In this document: piece after piece, positions 51,781 to 59,499 of the stretch
Layout of the letters: every line of letters starts with the position of its first letter
Position numbering within the stretch: position 1 is the first letter of the stretch
Source of the DNA: Bradyrhizobium huanghuaihaiense
GTDB lineage: Bacteria > Pseudomonadota > Alphaproteobacteria > Rhizobiales > Xanthobacteraceae
DNA: 64,000 nucleotides
Reading direction: 5' to 3'
Assembly: GCF_007830635.1 (NCBI RefSeq)
Contig: NZ_VLLA01000004.1
Coordinates: 372,001-436,000 of the forward strand
The notes under the pieces: generated by a model
Told to the model about the DNA's origin: nothing
Databases searched by the model: none
What the model saw: the letters and a program-made list of their open reading frames with translations, nothing else
Position numbers and translations under genes: made by a program

Positions 51781-53630
51781 GGCCGTTCGCCCCGGTTTTC
51801 ACGTGACGGCGCGAAAGCGCCGCTCGCCGCAATCAGCATGGCGATGGCCGAATTGGCGGGCAGGTTGCTTCGCACCGCCGCCTCGCGGAGCACGTCGGCA
51901 GAAGCGAGGATGGCGCCGCCGTTCCGCTGCGCGAGGGCCTCTCGCGCGTCCTGAGCCGCTTCGGCGAGCGGCCCCAGTCGCAGCCGGTCCAGTTCGGCGC
52001 GGCAACGCCGCAGGGCTTCGGCCTGGTCGAAACAGCGCATCGCCTTGGCCGTGATCTGGCCATCGAGAGGCAAGGCGCCCTTTGCGGTCAGGATCTGTTC
52101 GATCCGGGCCGCGTCGCGAAACGCGGCTTCCTCCGCTGCGAGGTATCGGGTTCGTTCGCGGTCGAGATGGTCCAGCTCGCGCCTGGCTTCTCCCAGCAGC
52201 AGCCGAACCCGCCGGTCGCCCGACAGCGGAGGCAGCAGCATCTGCGCCGCGAACACGAGCACCGCCGACAGGCAGGCAAAGAGACTCGCCACCAGGAACA
52301 TCTCGGGGTCGTAGCTCTGCGGATTGGTCGGTACGAGGACGGCGATCGTGAACACCAGGACGAGGCGGCCGAGGGACGACAGTGTCGGGTTCGGCAGCGA
52401 GATCAGCAGTGCGAGGCCGATGACGACGGGCGCAAGACCGATCGCCAGCAGCTGAAATTCGGACACGCCGTTGAAGACGAGGTATTTCAGCATGCCGGCC
52501 AGCGCGCAGGCGATCGGCATCGCCGTCAACGTCACCAGCGTGAAGCTGCGTGGCGCTGGTGACGTCGAGCTGAGGCCGATGATCACCGCGACGAGCGAGA
52601 GGCAGAGCTCGGTGCTCGGCCAGCCCGTCAGCACGAAGAAAACCGCGATCAGCGTGAACGAGACCGCGGCCCGTGCGCCGGTTTCCGCCGCGATGCGGCG
52701 CGAGCGATACAGCGGCGCGCGCCATGCATGGGACGGCCGCGTCCCTTCACGCAGCGCGTCGAGGCTGCTGCGGACCTGCGCGTTCTTTCGGCCGATCTCG
52801 GTCTGGAGCCAGGATCGGGATGTCGCTATTAACCCGGCTGTATCCGGGGTGGCGGCGGGGAGCGCTGCGAGCATGCGGCCGAGCGAGAGCGCACTGACGA
52901 GATCGACCAGCGCGGCGCGCGCAGCTTCGGTCCTTGCCGTGCCGATGCTGGATTCCGTCGCAAGGCTGGCGATCTCCGGGCGCAGTGCCGCGATGTCATG
53001 CAACAGGCTCGCGGCAGCCGGCGCGGAGGCACGCTCGGCACCTTGCGCGAGGTCCGCGGCCCGGTGGTACAGCGCCTCGATGCGGCTGGCCAGCACCGGA
53101 TGGTAATTCGGCGCGGCCAGAACCTCGTTCACAAGCGCGACCGCAAGGACGCCGATGCCGATGGCGGCGCCGCGTGCGACGCCGGCCGGGAACACCTGGA
53201 GCGGCGTGTCGATCTGCTGGATATCGACCAGGGCGACGGTGATGCAGCAGAGCGCGGCTGCATAGGCGCGGTTGCCGTCCAGCATCCCGGCGACATAGAC
53301 GCAGAGCCCGACCCAGATGCCGAGCACCGCGAGCAGGAGACCGTCGGTCTGGGAAAACAGGCCCGCGATTGCGATCGAAGCGGCAACGCCGATGGCGGTT
53401 GCGAGCAGCCGGTAGCCGGCCTTCTCCATGCCCTGACCGCGTGTCGGCAGGGCCAGGACGGCCACGGTGAGGGCGGACGACGACGGCGAGTCGAGCTCGA
53501 GCCAGAAGCTGACATAGAGTGCGAGCAGCATCGCCAGCCAGACGCGCAACGCGAGAGCCCAGGAGCTCGCGGGGAATCCGGCGAAGACCAGCGGGCGCGG
53601 CGCGGCAGCACTGGTGGCGTTCACTGGCAT
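51777..53630 (-). CDS. FUSC-family efflux permease (AaeB-like)
   Basis: 617 residues from ATG 53630 (GGGGAA upstream). Two membrane bundles of about six helices (residues about 20-175 and 340-490) separated and followed by cytoplasmic helical regions, the FUSC plan. The opening LRVWLAMLLALYVSFWLELD and the second-bundle LIAVFFVLTGWPSTELCLSL fit AaeB-like exporters of aromatic carboxylic acids. The gene heads the operon FUSC-DUF1656-HlyD. Substrate unproven. Confidence 0.92.
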   Translation of the reverse strand: MPVNATSAAAPRPLVFAGFPASSWALALRVWLAMLLALYVSFWLELDSPSSSALTVAVLALPTRGQGMEKAGYRLLATAIGVAASIAIAGLFSQTDGLLLAVLGIWVGLCVYVAGMLDGNRAYAAALCCITVALVDIQQIDTPLQVFPAGVARGAAIGIGVLAVALVNEVLAAPNYHPVLASRIEALYHRAADLAQGAERASAPAAASLLHDIAALRPEIASLATESSIGTARTEAARAALVDLVSALSLGRMLAALPAATPDTAGLIATSRSWLQTEIGRKNAQVRSSLDALREGTRPSHAWRAPLYRSRRIAAETGARAAVSFTLIAVFFVLTGWPSTELCLSLVAVIIGLSSTSPAPRSFTLVTLTAMPIACALAGMLKYLVFNGVSEFQLLAIGLAPVVIGLALLISLPNPTLSSLGRLVLVFTIAVLVPTNPQSYDPEMFLVASLFACLSAVLVFAAQMLLPPLSGDRRVRLLLGEARRELDHLDRERTRYLAAEEAAFRDAARIEQILTAKGALPLDGQITAKAMRCFDQAEALRRCRAELDRLRLGPLAEAAQDAREALAQRNGGAILASADVLREAAVRSNLPANSAIAMLIAASGAFAPSRENRGERP

Positions 53631-53795
53631 GTTTCCCCATCCGCTTCGGCAGAGCGTGCCCGCCCTGCCGATATCGACAATATCGACGGTGACTATGAGG
53701 TTGGCCGGGCCTGCCGGTATTTCCGGTCCACCAACCCGGTTGCCAGAATGCACGCTTGGGGGACGAGGGTGCCGCGCGAGCGAGGGACGGATGGA

Positions 53796-54179
53796 TTACG
53801 GCGCTGCGCCGTGGCCTGCCAGCGCGTTCTCGAGACAGCGGATGATCTCGTCGCCGCTGGACGGCTTGCCGAGAAAGCAATGCGCGCCGGCGGCCATCAC
53901 GCGCTGACGCACGGCTTCGCTTGGAAATGCCGTCATGAAGATGATCGGGAAGCGGCGGCCGGAGGCTATCAACTGGGCCTGTAACTCATCGCCGGTGATC
54001 ACGGGCATCTGGATGTCGGCGATCATGCATGCCGGATCGTCTCCCGGCGCATGCTGCAGGAAGTCGATGCCGGACTCGTAGGCATCGGCCTCGTAGCCAA
54101 GCGAGCGAACCAGGCTCGCAAGCGAAGTGCGAACGCCCTCATCGTCGTCCACAATCGCAATCACGGGGGTTTTGGCCAT
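53796..54179 (-). CDS. Single-domain receiver (CheY/FixJ-N-like)
   Basis: 127 residues: a receiver domain only. Acidic pocket Asp11/Asp12, phosphorylation site Asp55 in MIADIQMPV, Thr83 and Lys105 (FLGKP) are all present, so it should be phosphorylatable. It has no output domain. It follows the FixJ-like regulator and kinase on the same strand with a 106-base gap, so it may act as a phosphate sink or a second output of that kinase. Confidence 0.9.
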   Translation of the reverse strand: MAKTPVIAIVDDDEGVRTSLASLVRSLGYEADAYESGIDFLQHAPGDDPACMIADIQMPVITGDELQAQLIASGRRFPIIFMTAFPSEAVRQRVMAAGAHCFLGKPSSGDEIIRCLENALAGHGAAP

Positions 54180-54285
54180 TCGCGCACAATCCTGACCGCG
54201 GTGTTCCGCAAGGCAAGGAGGATATCTCCCGTTGCGCGGCCGATGACGCCTTATGCACCCTGGGGTGGGCCCGCCGGAATTATAC

Positions 54286-54957
54286 TCAGGTTTGGTCCGT
54301 AGACCTGCGGGTTTGGGAAACCCCGAGCGCCTCGGCCTTGCGAACGAGGTCGGCCAGTGACCTAACCCCCATCTTGCGCATGACGTTCCCGCGGTGGATC
54401 TTGACCGTGATCTCGCTGAGGCCGATCAGGGCGGCGACCTGCTTGTTCATCAGGCCGGCGGTGACATGGCCCATCACCTCGCGCTCGCGCGCCGTCAGGG
54501 TCTCGTATTGGGCCCTGATGTCGTCCTTGGTCGCGGCTTCGGCGCGGTGCAGCGCATCGCGCTCGAGCGCCGCCGTCACGGCGTCGAGCATGTCCTGGTC
54601 GCGGAACGGCTTGGAGAGGAAGTCCACTGCGCCGGCCTTCATGGCGCGCACCGACATCGGAATGTCGCCATGGCCGGTCATGAAGATGATCGGATAGCTG
54701 ATGCCCTGCCGGACGAGCTGGCCCTGCAGATCGAGCCCGCTCACGCCCGGAAGGCGGACGTCCAGCACGATGCAGCCGGGGCGGTCGGGCAGCGAGCTGC
54801 CGAGCAGTTCGGCCGGCGAGCCGAACAGCCGCGTCTCGAGGCCGACGGATCGGAACAGGCTGTCGAGTGAGGTGCGGATGCCCGCATCGTCATCGACGAT
54901 GATGACGATCGCGCTGGAGGGAGGCGCCGGCGGTTGGGCCTGGTTTGGTCGTGTCAT
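54286..54957 (-). CDS. FixJ/NarL-type response regulator
   Basis: 223 residues. Receiver with Asp66 (VLDVRLPG), Thr94 and Lys116, then a LuxR-type helix-turn-helix LTAREREVMGHVTAGL, NKQVAALIGLSEITVKIHRG, NVMRKMGV. The start overlaps the kinase stop (ATGA), giving one two-component unit. The order and the kinase layout recall NodVW/NwsAB and StyS/StyR-type systems. A perfect 16-base palindrome upstream of the kinase gene (56789-56804) is a candidate binding site. Confidence 0.94.
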   Translation of the reverse strand: MTRPNQAQPPAPPSSAIVIIVDDDAGIRTSLDSLFRSVGLETRLFGSPAELLGSSLPDRPGCIVLDVRLPGVSGLDLQGQLVRQGISYPIIFMTGHGDIPMSVRAMKAGAVDFLSKPFRDQDMLDAVTAALERDALHRAEAATKDDIRAQYETLTAREREVMGHVTAGLMNKQVAALIGLSEITVKIHRGNVMRKMGVRSLADLVRKAEALGVSQTRRSTDQT

Positions 54958-56501
54958 GGCAGGGCGTGTTCTTGGCTAAATGGCAGTGTGAGGTGGAATG
55001 TCGCGCCCGAACCCGGGGTGCTCGCCACCGACAACCGGCCGCCGTGAGCTTCCACCGTCGTTCGGCAGATCGCAAGCCCCATGCCCATCCCGCCGTCCTT
55101 CGTCGTGAAGAACGGATCGAACAGGCGCGGCAGGTCGTCAGGGTGGATACCCGGGCCGCTGTCCTGCACCGTGATCGCGAGGGTCTCGCTGTTCGCGGTG
55201 CTGACGCGCAGCGTGATGGTGCGGGAACCAGGGCGGCCCGACATGGCCTGGCCGGCATTGATCAGGAGATTGACCAGGACCTGTTGCAGCTGGATCCGGT
55301 CGCCGCGAACCGACGGCAGGTCAGGCTCCGTCTCGACGATGAGGGCGACGTCGTCCTTGGCGAGCTCGCGCGCGACCAGCGCCGTTGCCTCGTCGATGAT
55401 CTCGCCGATGTGGAGCATGTCCTTTTGGGGCGAAGCCTTCTTCAGGAAGGTCCGGATGCGGGTCACGACCTCGCTGGCACGGCGGCCTTGAGCAACGACA
55501 TGGCCGATCGTGGTCGCAACCTCCTTGAGATCGGGGACGTCGCGCCGCAGCCAGCGCAAGCCGGCTTCGCCGCTGGTGACGATCGCCGCCAGCGGCTGGT
55601 TCACCTCGTGCGCAATGGAGGCGCTGAGCTCGCCGAGGGTGGCAACGCGCGCCGCATGGGCGAGCTCGGCCTGCGCCGCGAGCAGCGCGTCTTGCGCCTG
55701 CTTGCGCTCGGTGATGTCGACGACGAAGACCAGCACGTCATGATCTTCGCCGGATCGGGGCGAAAAGGTGATCGTGAACAGCACGGGCACCTTGCGTCCG
55801 TCGAACCGCACGAGCTCGGTCTCGCCTTCGTGGAACCGCTCTCCTTGCGCAAATGCGACCAGCGCGTCGAGGAAACTGCGATCGTTCTCGCCCAGCAGCT
55901 TGTCCACGTTCTCGATGAAGGCCGCCGAGCTGCTGGCGCCCGCCATCTTCTGCAGGGCCGGATTGACGTCGACGATCCTGGCGAGCCCGCGGGCATGCCG
56001 GATGAAATCGGGATGTCGTGCCAGATAATCGCGCAGGTCCGCCCCGCGGCTCGGTAGCGAATCCAGCGCGGCCCGGAGTCCGCTCCAGTCTTCCTCGACG
56101 ACGCCGATCCGGGTTGCGTCGAACATCCGGCGGTATCGCTGCTCGCTCTGAACCAGCGCGCTGTGCGCCGCGTGATTCTGCAGCACCAGCAGGGTCGTGA
56201 TCCCGATGGCCGCGAGGCTCACCAGCGCGCGAAGGGCAGGCGAGGCGATCGTCTGCAGACCGTGCGACGTCAGATAGGCGCTTATGGTCAGGACGATGCA
56301 GCCGGCTGCGGCAATGATGATGTCGTTGCGTCGGTTCGTCCTCGCCGCAAGCAGGATCGCGACGACATAGAGCACCGCGACCGCGCCCTCGAGCGGCGTC
56401 AGCACGTCGACCATGAAGACCGCGAAGGCGAGGACGGCGGACCAGAACCGCAAGCCGGCGCGGCTCATGGATGAACCCGTAGGCCGATCAAGCTTCGTCA
56501 T
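54954..56501 (-). CDS. Membrane sensor histidine kinase of the FixJ-like system
   Basis: 515 residues: about four to five N-terminal membrane helices (about 18-115), a PAS-like region (SEQRYRRMFDATRIGVVEED; later VLVFVVDITERKQAQ), HisKA ASIAHEVNQPLAA and HATPase_c with NLLINAGQAM, DSGPGI and GMGMGLAICRTTV. The sensor segment including RDYLARHPDFIRHARG resembles the orphan kinase at 33437-34930. The signal is unknown. Confidence 0.92.
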   Translation of the reverse strand: MTKLDRPTGSSMSRAGLRFWSAVLAFAVFMVDVLTPLEGAVAVLYVVAILLAARTNRRNDIIIAAAGCIVLTISAYLTSHGLQTIASPALRALVSLAAIGITTLLVLQNHAAHSALVQSEQRYRRMFDATRIGVVEEDWSGLRAALDSLPSRGADLRDYLARHPDFIRHARGLARIVDVNPALQKMAGASSSAAFIENVDKLLGENDRSFLDALVAFAQGERFHEGETELVRFDGRKVPVLFTITFSPRSGEDHDVLVFVVDITERKQAQDALLAAQAELAHAARVATLGELSASIAHEVNQPLAAIVTSGEAGLRWLRRDVPDLKEVATTIGHVVAQGRRASEVVTRIRTFLKKASPQKDMLHIGEIIDEATALVARELAKDDVALIVETEPDLPSVRGDRIQLQQVLVNLLINAGQAMSGRPGSRTITLRVSTANSETLAITVQDSGPGIHPDDLPRLFDPFFTTKDGGMGMGLAICRTTVEAHGGRLSVASTPGSGATFHLTLPFSQEHALP

Positions 56502-56941
56502 CGTCGCAGGCGGTGTTTCTTCTCATCGCAGCCGCGTTGATGCCGCGATTTGATCGCGTCCACAATATCCAGCCCGGTGATTTTCGTGCTCTCTTGGAAG
56601 ACCTCGTGTGAAGTTGAATCCGGCGTGAGTTCCGACAAGGGATTCTCCGGCAGAACAAGGCTGATCGGCGATCTCGCCGAACGCAGGCGCGTCAAACTAT
56701 CGCAGGCGCGCCGCACCATCGGGCTCGCACGTCCGTGGATGCAGACGAGGAGTTCCGCTCGCGCCCTCGTCCCCTGGCCGCGCTGCGATCATACCTAGGT
56801 ATGACGCGGTTAACCCGAGACCTTATCCATGCACCCGCGCGTAGAATGGAGTGCGCGGATCGCCGAACTACTCTGCTCCCATCGCATTCGGACAAGCCGG
56901 CCAGGCATTGCCGCTGCGAACTGGGACAAGGAGGCTCGACG
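56502..56941. other. 440-base divergent control region
   Basis: It separates the divergent kinase and AraC genes. No protein-like frame was accepted; the frame preceding the AraC start is open but lacks family features. It contains the 16-base palindrome listed next and, near the right end, AAGGAGG (56928-56934) for the AraC start. Promoters for both directions must lie here. Confidence 0.5.
56789..56804. promoter_or_regulatory. Perfect 16-base palindrome, candidate response-regulator operator
   Basis: TCATACCTAGGTATGA reads the same on both strands. It stands 138 bases before the AraC start and 288 before the kinase start. Response regulators of the StyR/TodT group bind 16-base palindromes of similar design (different sequence), so the adjacent FixJ-like protein is a natural candidate. 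Only the symmetry is directly seen. Confidence 0.5.
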
Positions 56942-57796
56942 ATGTCGCTGATGATGTCATACCCGCAAACTGCCAAGGATCATGTCGCCGCCGCAATCGA
57001 CGTCTCGTCGATCGACGGCCCGCTTCCGCGGCCAACGAAGCGTTCGCCGCGCTCCGGCGAGGAGGCAATGACGCTCTCCCTCGTACATCTGGATGTCGCG
57101 CTGGCCATCGAGGCGCCTGCGCCGGAGGTGCGAGGATCGGCCGACGGCGGGCCGAGCTTCAGGGTCTCCGCGAAACGTCTTGCGCGCGTGTCCGCCGAGT
57201 CCGATCGGAAGACGGATGCCGGGGAGGTCGCGGATCCGGTGATGCGGCGCCTCTCGGATGCACTCGCGGCCACCAGAGCCATGCACCATCCCCATTCCGC
57301 CATCCTGGTCGACGCGTTGCGTCTGGCCATGCTGACCTGCAAGGCCAGCCGGCGGCCGGTGGTCAGTCGAGGCCAGTCCGAGCCGGCCGAGGGCGACCGC
57401 GAAGGGCAGGCCTGCCGCACGGTGCGGTCGCTGCAGAAATGGCGCCTCAAGCGCGTCATGCAGTACATCGACGACAACCTGGACGCGAAGGTCACCTTGC
57501 AGCATCTGGCCGCCGTGGCCGGCCTGAGCCGGATGCATTTCGCCGCGCAGTTCCGGGCGGCCGTCGGCATGCGGCCGCATGATTATTTGCTGAAGCGGCG
57601 GATCGAGCGAGCCCAGGAATTGCTGCAGCGGGCCGACGCCTCGCTCGTCGACATCGCCTTGACCGTCGGGTTCCAGACGCAGGCTCATTTCACGACGGTG
57701 TTCAAGCGCTTCGCCGGCGATACGCCATATCAGTGGAGGAGCGCCCATCTCGCGCAATTCCTGCCGATGCCGCGCATCGAGGCGAGGCCGTCATGA
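56942..57796 (+). CDS. AraC-family transcriptional regulator (paralogue 3 of 3)
   Basis: 284 residues from ATG 56942, set by AAGGAGG. The C-terminal double helix-turn-helix is SLQKWRLKRVMQYIDDNL, GLSRMHFAAQFRAAVG and VGFQTQAHFTTVFKRFAGDT. The N-terminal part lacks a recognised ligand domain but shares ILVDALRLAML-like text with the 14224 gene, so the two are full-length paralogues. It is probably controlled by the two-component system next door. Its stop overlaps a small frame. Confidence 0.88.
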   Translation: MSLMMSYPQTAKDHVAAAIDVSSIDGPLPRPTKRSPRSGEEAMTLSLVHLDVALAIEAPAPEVRGSADGGPSFRVSAKRLARVSAESDRKTDAGEVADPVMRRLSDALAATRAMHHPHSAILVDALRLAMLTCKASRRPVVSRGQSEPAEGDREGQACRTVRSLQKWRLKRVMQYIDDNLDAKVTLQHLAAVAGLSRMHFAAQFRAAVGMRPHDYLLKRRIERAQELLQRADASLVDIALTVGFQTQAHFTTVFKRFAGDTPYQWRSAHLAQFLPMPRIEARPS

Positions 57797-58122
57797 GCAG
57801 CCTCGGCATTCAAGCCCTGTTGCTTTCATTGCTCGGCATTCACTCGGCCCTGACGCACCACGAGATCATGGGACTATTGGCGATCGCCCGCGGACTCGGC
57901 GCCTCCTATCGTTTCGCATCCTCGGAGCCCGGAGCAGGCGTCTTCTACGGTCGCGTCACTCTCAGCTTCTGCAGGTTCGTCGCCGGCGGCATCGCGCGTT
58001 ATGCATCGATGGGGTCGTTGATCGAGCTGCCCGGGCTCGACGTCGTCGCACTCGCCAGGGGAATGCGTTGCGCGGGGCAGTGCGTCGGGCCCAGGGCGCG
58101 CCGCGTCGGTACGATCGACTAG
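57793..58122 (+). CDS. Small hypothetical protein coupled to the AraC gene
   Basis: 109 codons starting inside the AraC stop (ATGA). The N-terminus MSSLGIQALLLSLLGIHSAL is hydrophobic; the rest is mixed with three Cys. I recognise nothing in it. The overlap suggests a real gene, but codon use is unremarkable and a chance frame is possible. Confidence 0.35.
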   Translation: MSSLGIQALLLSLLGIHSALTHHEIMGLLAIARGLGASYRFASSEPGAGVFYGRVTLSFCRFVAGGIARYASMGSLIELPGLDVVALARGMRCAGQCVGPRARRVGTID

Positions 58123-58242
58123 GAACTCTTGCGAACCGTCAGTGCTTGACTCCGCGGGCCAGATTCGCTGCCGAGCGCTGGCCTGCACGGCCTGCCTCCA
58201 AGCCCCCCCATACCCAAGGGCGGGCCGTGCTCACAGGAGGAG

Positions 58243-58410
58243 ATGCAATTGTCCGAGCCGACCGAGCAAGAGATCAGAGAACGCGCGCACCGCCTGTGGG
58301 AGCAGGCCGGTAAGCCCGAAGGCCGCGAGGAGGAGTTTTGGCGCGCGGCCCAGCAGGAGCTGCGCAACGAGGACAAGTCCAACACGCAGCGGACGCCGGA
58401 TACGCTGTGA
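58243..58410 (+). CDS. DUF2934 small protein
   Basis: 55 residues. It carries the DUF2934 core EIRERAHRLWEQAGKPEGRE, EEFWRAAQQEL. ATG 58243 is very close to AGGAGG; TTG 58249 has better spacing and may be the real start. DUF2934 proteins are short, acidic, common in rhizobia and of unknown function. The stop overlaps the next start (GTGA). Confidence 0.8.
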   Translation: MQLSEPTEQEIRERAHRLWEQAGKPEGREEEFWRAAQQELRNEDKSNTQRTPDTL

Positions 58411-58592
58411 CCGGCAAGACCTGCCCATTCTGCCAGGGTCTGGGATGGGTCTGCGAAAACCATCCGCTCCGGGTCTGGAGCGAAAAGCTCGGCGGCTGCC
58501 GCTGCGGCGAGGGCATGCCTTGCACCTGCAACACGACCGAAGATCCCGAAACGAGGGTGGTGATCGTCGAAGCCGACACGACGTGGCACTAG
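58407..58592 (+). CDS. Cys-rich small protein
   Basis: 61 residues from GTG 58407, coupled to the DUF2934 gene. It has eight cysteines in CPFCQGLGWVCENHP and GGCRCGEGMPCTCN, a spacing that suggests zinc or another metal-bound ribbon. Similar uncharacterised proteins with CENHP and GMPC words occur in Bradyrhizobium (from memory). Function unknown. Confidence 0.7.
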   Translation: MTGKTCPFCQGLGWVCENHPLRVWSEKLGGCRCGEGMPCTCNTTEDPETRVVIVEADTTWH

Positions 58593-58746
58593 GCGGCGCC
58601 CGCCGCTTCCATGCTGCTCCGTTGCCGAGGCTTGAGTTTCGCTTCGCCCCATCCGTCCTGCGAACTGCATCTCAAGGAACAGAACTCGGCGGAAAAGATT
58701 TGGTGTTTGAACAGCACGGGTTCTGAAACAACCTGTTCCTACGGCA

Positions 58747-59031
58747 GTGTTCGCAGTGGACGAGCAGCAGAAGATCGAGCGCCAGATCGAATTCGCAACG
58801 CGAGCGGCCGCGCTCGTCAAGGACGAGACAGCGGGACAGCGCTTCAGAAGCTTCGCGGAGGAGCTGAAGCGAAAGCTATTTCGCATGATGCGGCGCGGCG
58901 AGGTGCGCGCGCGTGCGTACGAGCTCTGGGAGCAGGCCGGCCGACCGACCGATCGTGACCTGGACTTCTGGCTCGAAGCGGAGCGGGAGATCGAGGCGGA
59001 ACGCGAGGAGAGGAAGGGCTCGGGCGCCTGA
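58747..59031 (+). CDS. Protein with C-terminal DUF2934 domain
   Basis: 94 residues from GTG 58747 (GTG 58756 is an alternative; neither has a strong ribosome site). Residues 1-50 are a charged helix (EQQKIERQIEFATRAAALVK). Residues about 53-85 are a DUF2934 domain, VRARAYELWEQAGRPTDRDL, DFWLEAEREI. It is the second DUF2934 gene within 500 bases. Confidence 0.7.
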   Translation: MFAVDEQQKIERQIEFATRAAALVKDETAGQRFRSFAEELKRKLFRMMRRGEVRARAYELWEQAGRPTDRDLDFWLEAEREIEAEREERKGSGA

Positions 59032-59107
59032 CCCCTTCGACAGCTGCCGGCTCCAGGCGATATCGGCCGCAGGCCGCATCGCAGGCTTCGTTCGCCGTTT
59101 CCCTGGC

Positions 59108-59218
59108 GAGAAAAAAGCCGCCGGGTTCTTCGCGCCCTGGCGGCTTCGAAAAGTCCTTAAGCTGTTGATCGCCTCCGCAGCCTCGTGCGTACCGCCGTTA
59201 CCTTGTTTGCGGCCATGC
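59108..59218 (-). ncRNA. Candidate small RNA (or micro-peptide mRNA), copy 1
   Basis: Minus strand: a CRP-like site centred at 59259.5, then TACACT (59230-59225) as a -10 box, then a predicted start near 59218 (-41.5 spacing), an identical block shared with copy 2, and a terminator. The terminator stem AAGCCGCCAGGG/CCCGGCGGCTT (59146-59115) is followed by a run of T. The RNA would be about 110 nt. It also begins with a 19-codon frame MAANKVTAVRTRLRRRSTA without a clear ribosome site. Promoter, start and function are inferred from the sequence pattern. Confidence 0.5.
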
Positions 59219-59251
59219 TCGGTCAGTGTAGGCGGGGGTAGCCGATTCTGC

Positions 59252-59267
59252 TGTGACTTGAATCACA
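59252..59267. promoter_or_regulatory. CRP-like operator, copy 1
   Basis: TGTGACTTGAATCACA has both half-sites of the CRP consensus (TGTGA-N6-TCACA) without mismatch. It is centred 43.5 bases before the conserved ATG of the minus-strand unit, as in copy 2. Which CRP/FNR-family protein would bind is unknown. Confidence 0.55.
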
Positions 59268-59401
59268 CGAGGGGAATGATGGTGGGGTGGAAGGTGCCGC
59301 GCGTTCGCGAGATCGACCTTGTTAGCCGCCGCGATCCCTGTGGCGGCGCAGTCCTTGGCGCGTATCCTTCGAACACGCCGTACGAACGGTGTTCGGCAAG
59401 G

Positions 59402-59432
59402 AGGATGGGTTTCGCTTTGCTCTACCCATCCT
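59402..59432. repeat. Bradyrhizobium-type palindromic intergenic element
   Basis: AGGATGGGT (59402-59410), 13-base loop TTCGCTTTGCTCT, ACCCATCCT (59424-59432). I recognise this hairpin as an abundant short intergenic palindrome in Bradyrhizobium and relatives. It may be transcribed as a stem-loop; no function is assigned. Confidence 0.7.
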
Positions 59433-59499
59433 ACGAGCTGAGGCCCGGCTGATATCTCAATCTGAGATCAGTCACGCTTCAAAACGGGGATCCCAAAAC

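Larger units (their letters stand above)
59105..59267 (-). repeat. Copy 1 of a 160-base intergenic unit
   Basis: This unit matches 63424-63582 in the same orientation. A 43-base block (59182-59224) is identical in both; the hairpin side and operator side are conserved with substitutions. It occupies the middle of the 468-base gap 59032-59499, which otherwise shows only the palindromic element at 59402 and no accepted gene. Confidence 0.85.

Noticed and set aside
50431..51954. 507-codon plus-strand frame opposite the HlyD/DUF1656 genes
   Set aside because: Shadow of a recognised efflux operon with overlapping start and stop signals.
58913..59452. 179-codon plus-strand frame running through copy 1 of the unit
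   Set aside because: It overlaps the DUF2934 gene in another frame and crosses a terminator hairpin and operator; not protein-like.
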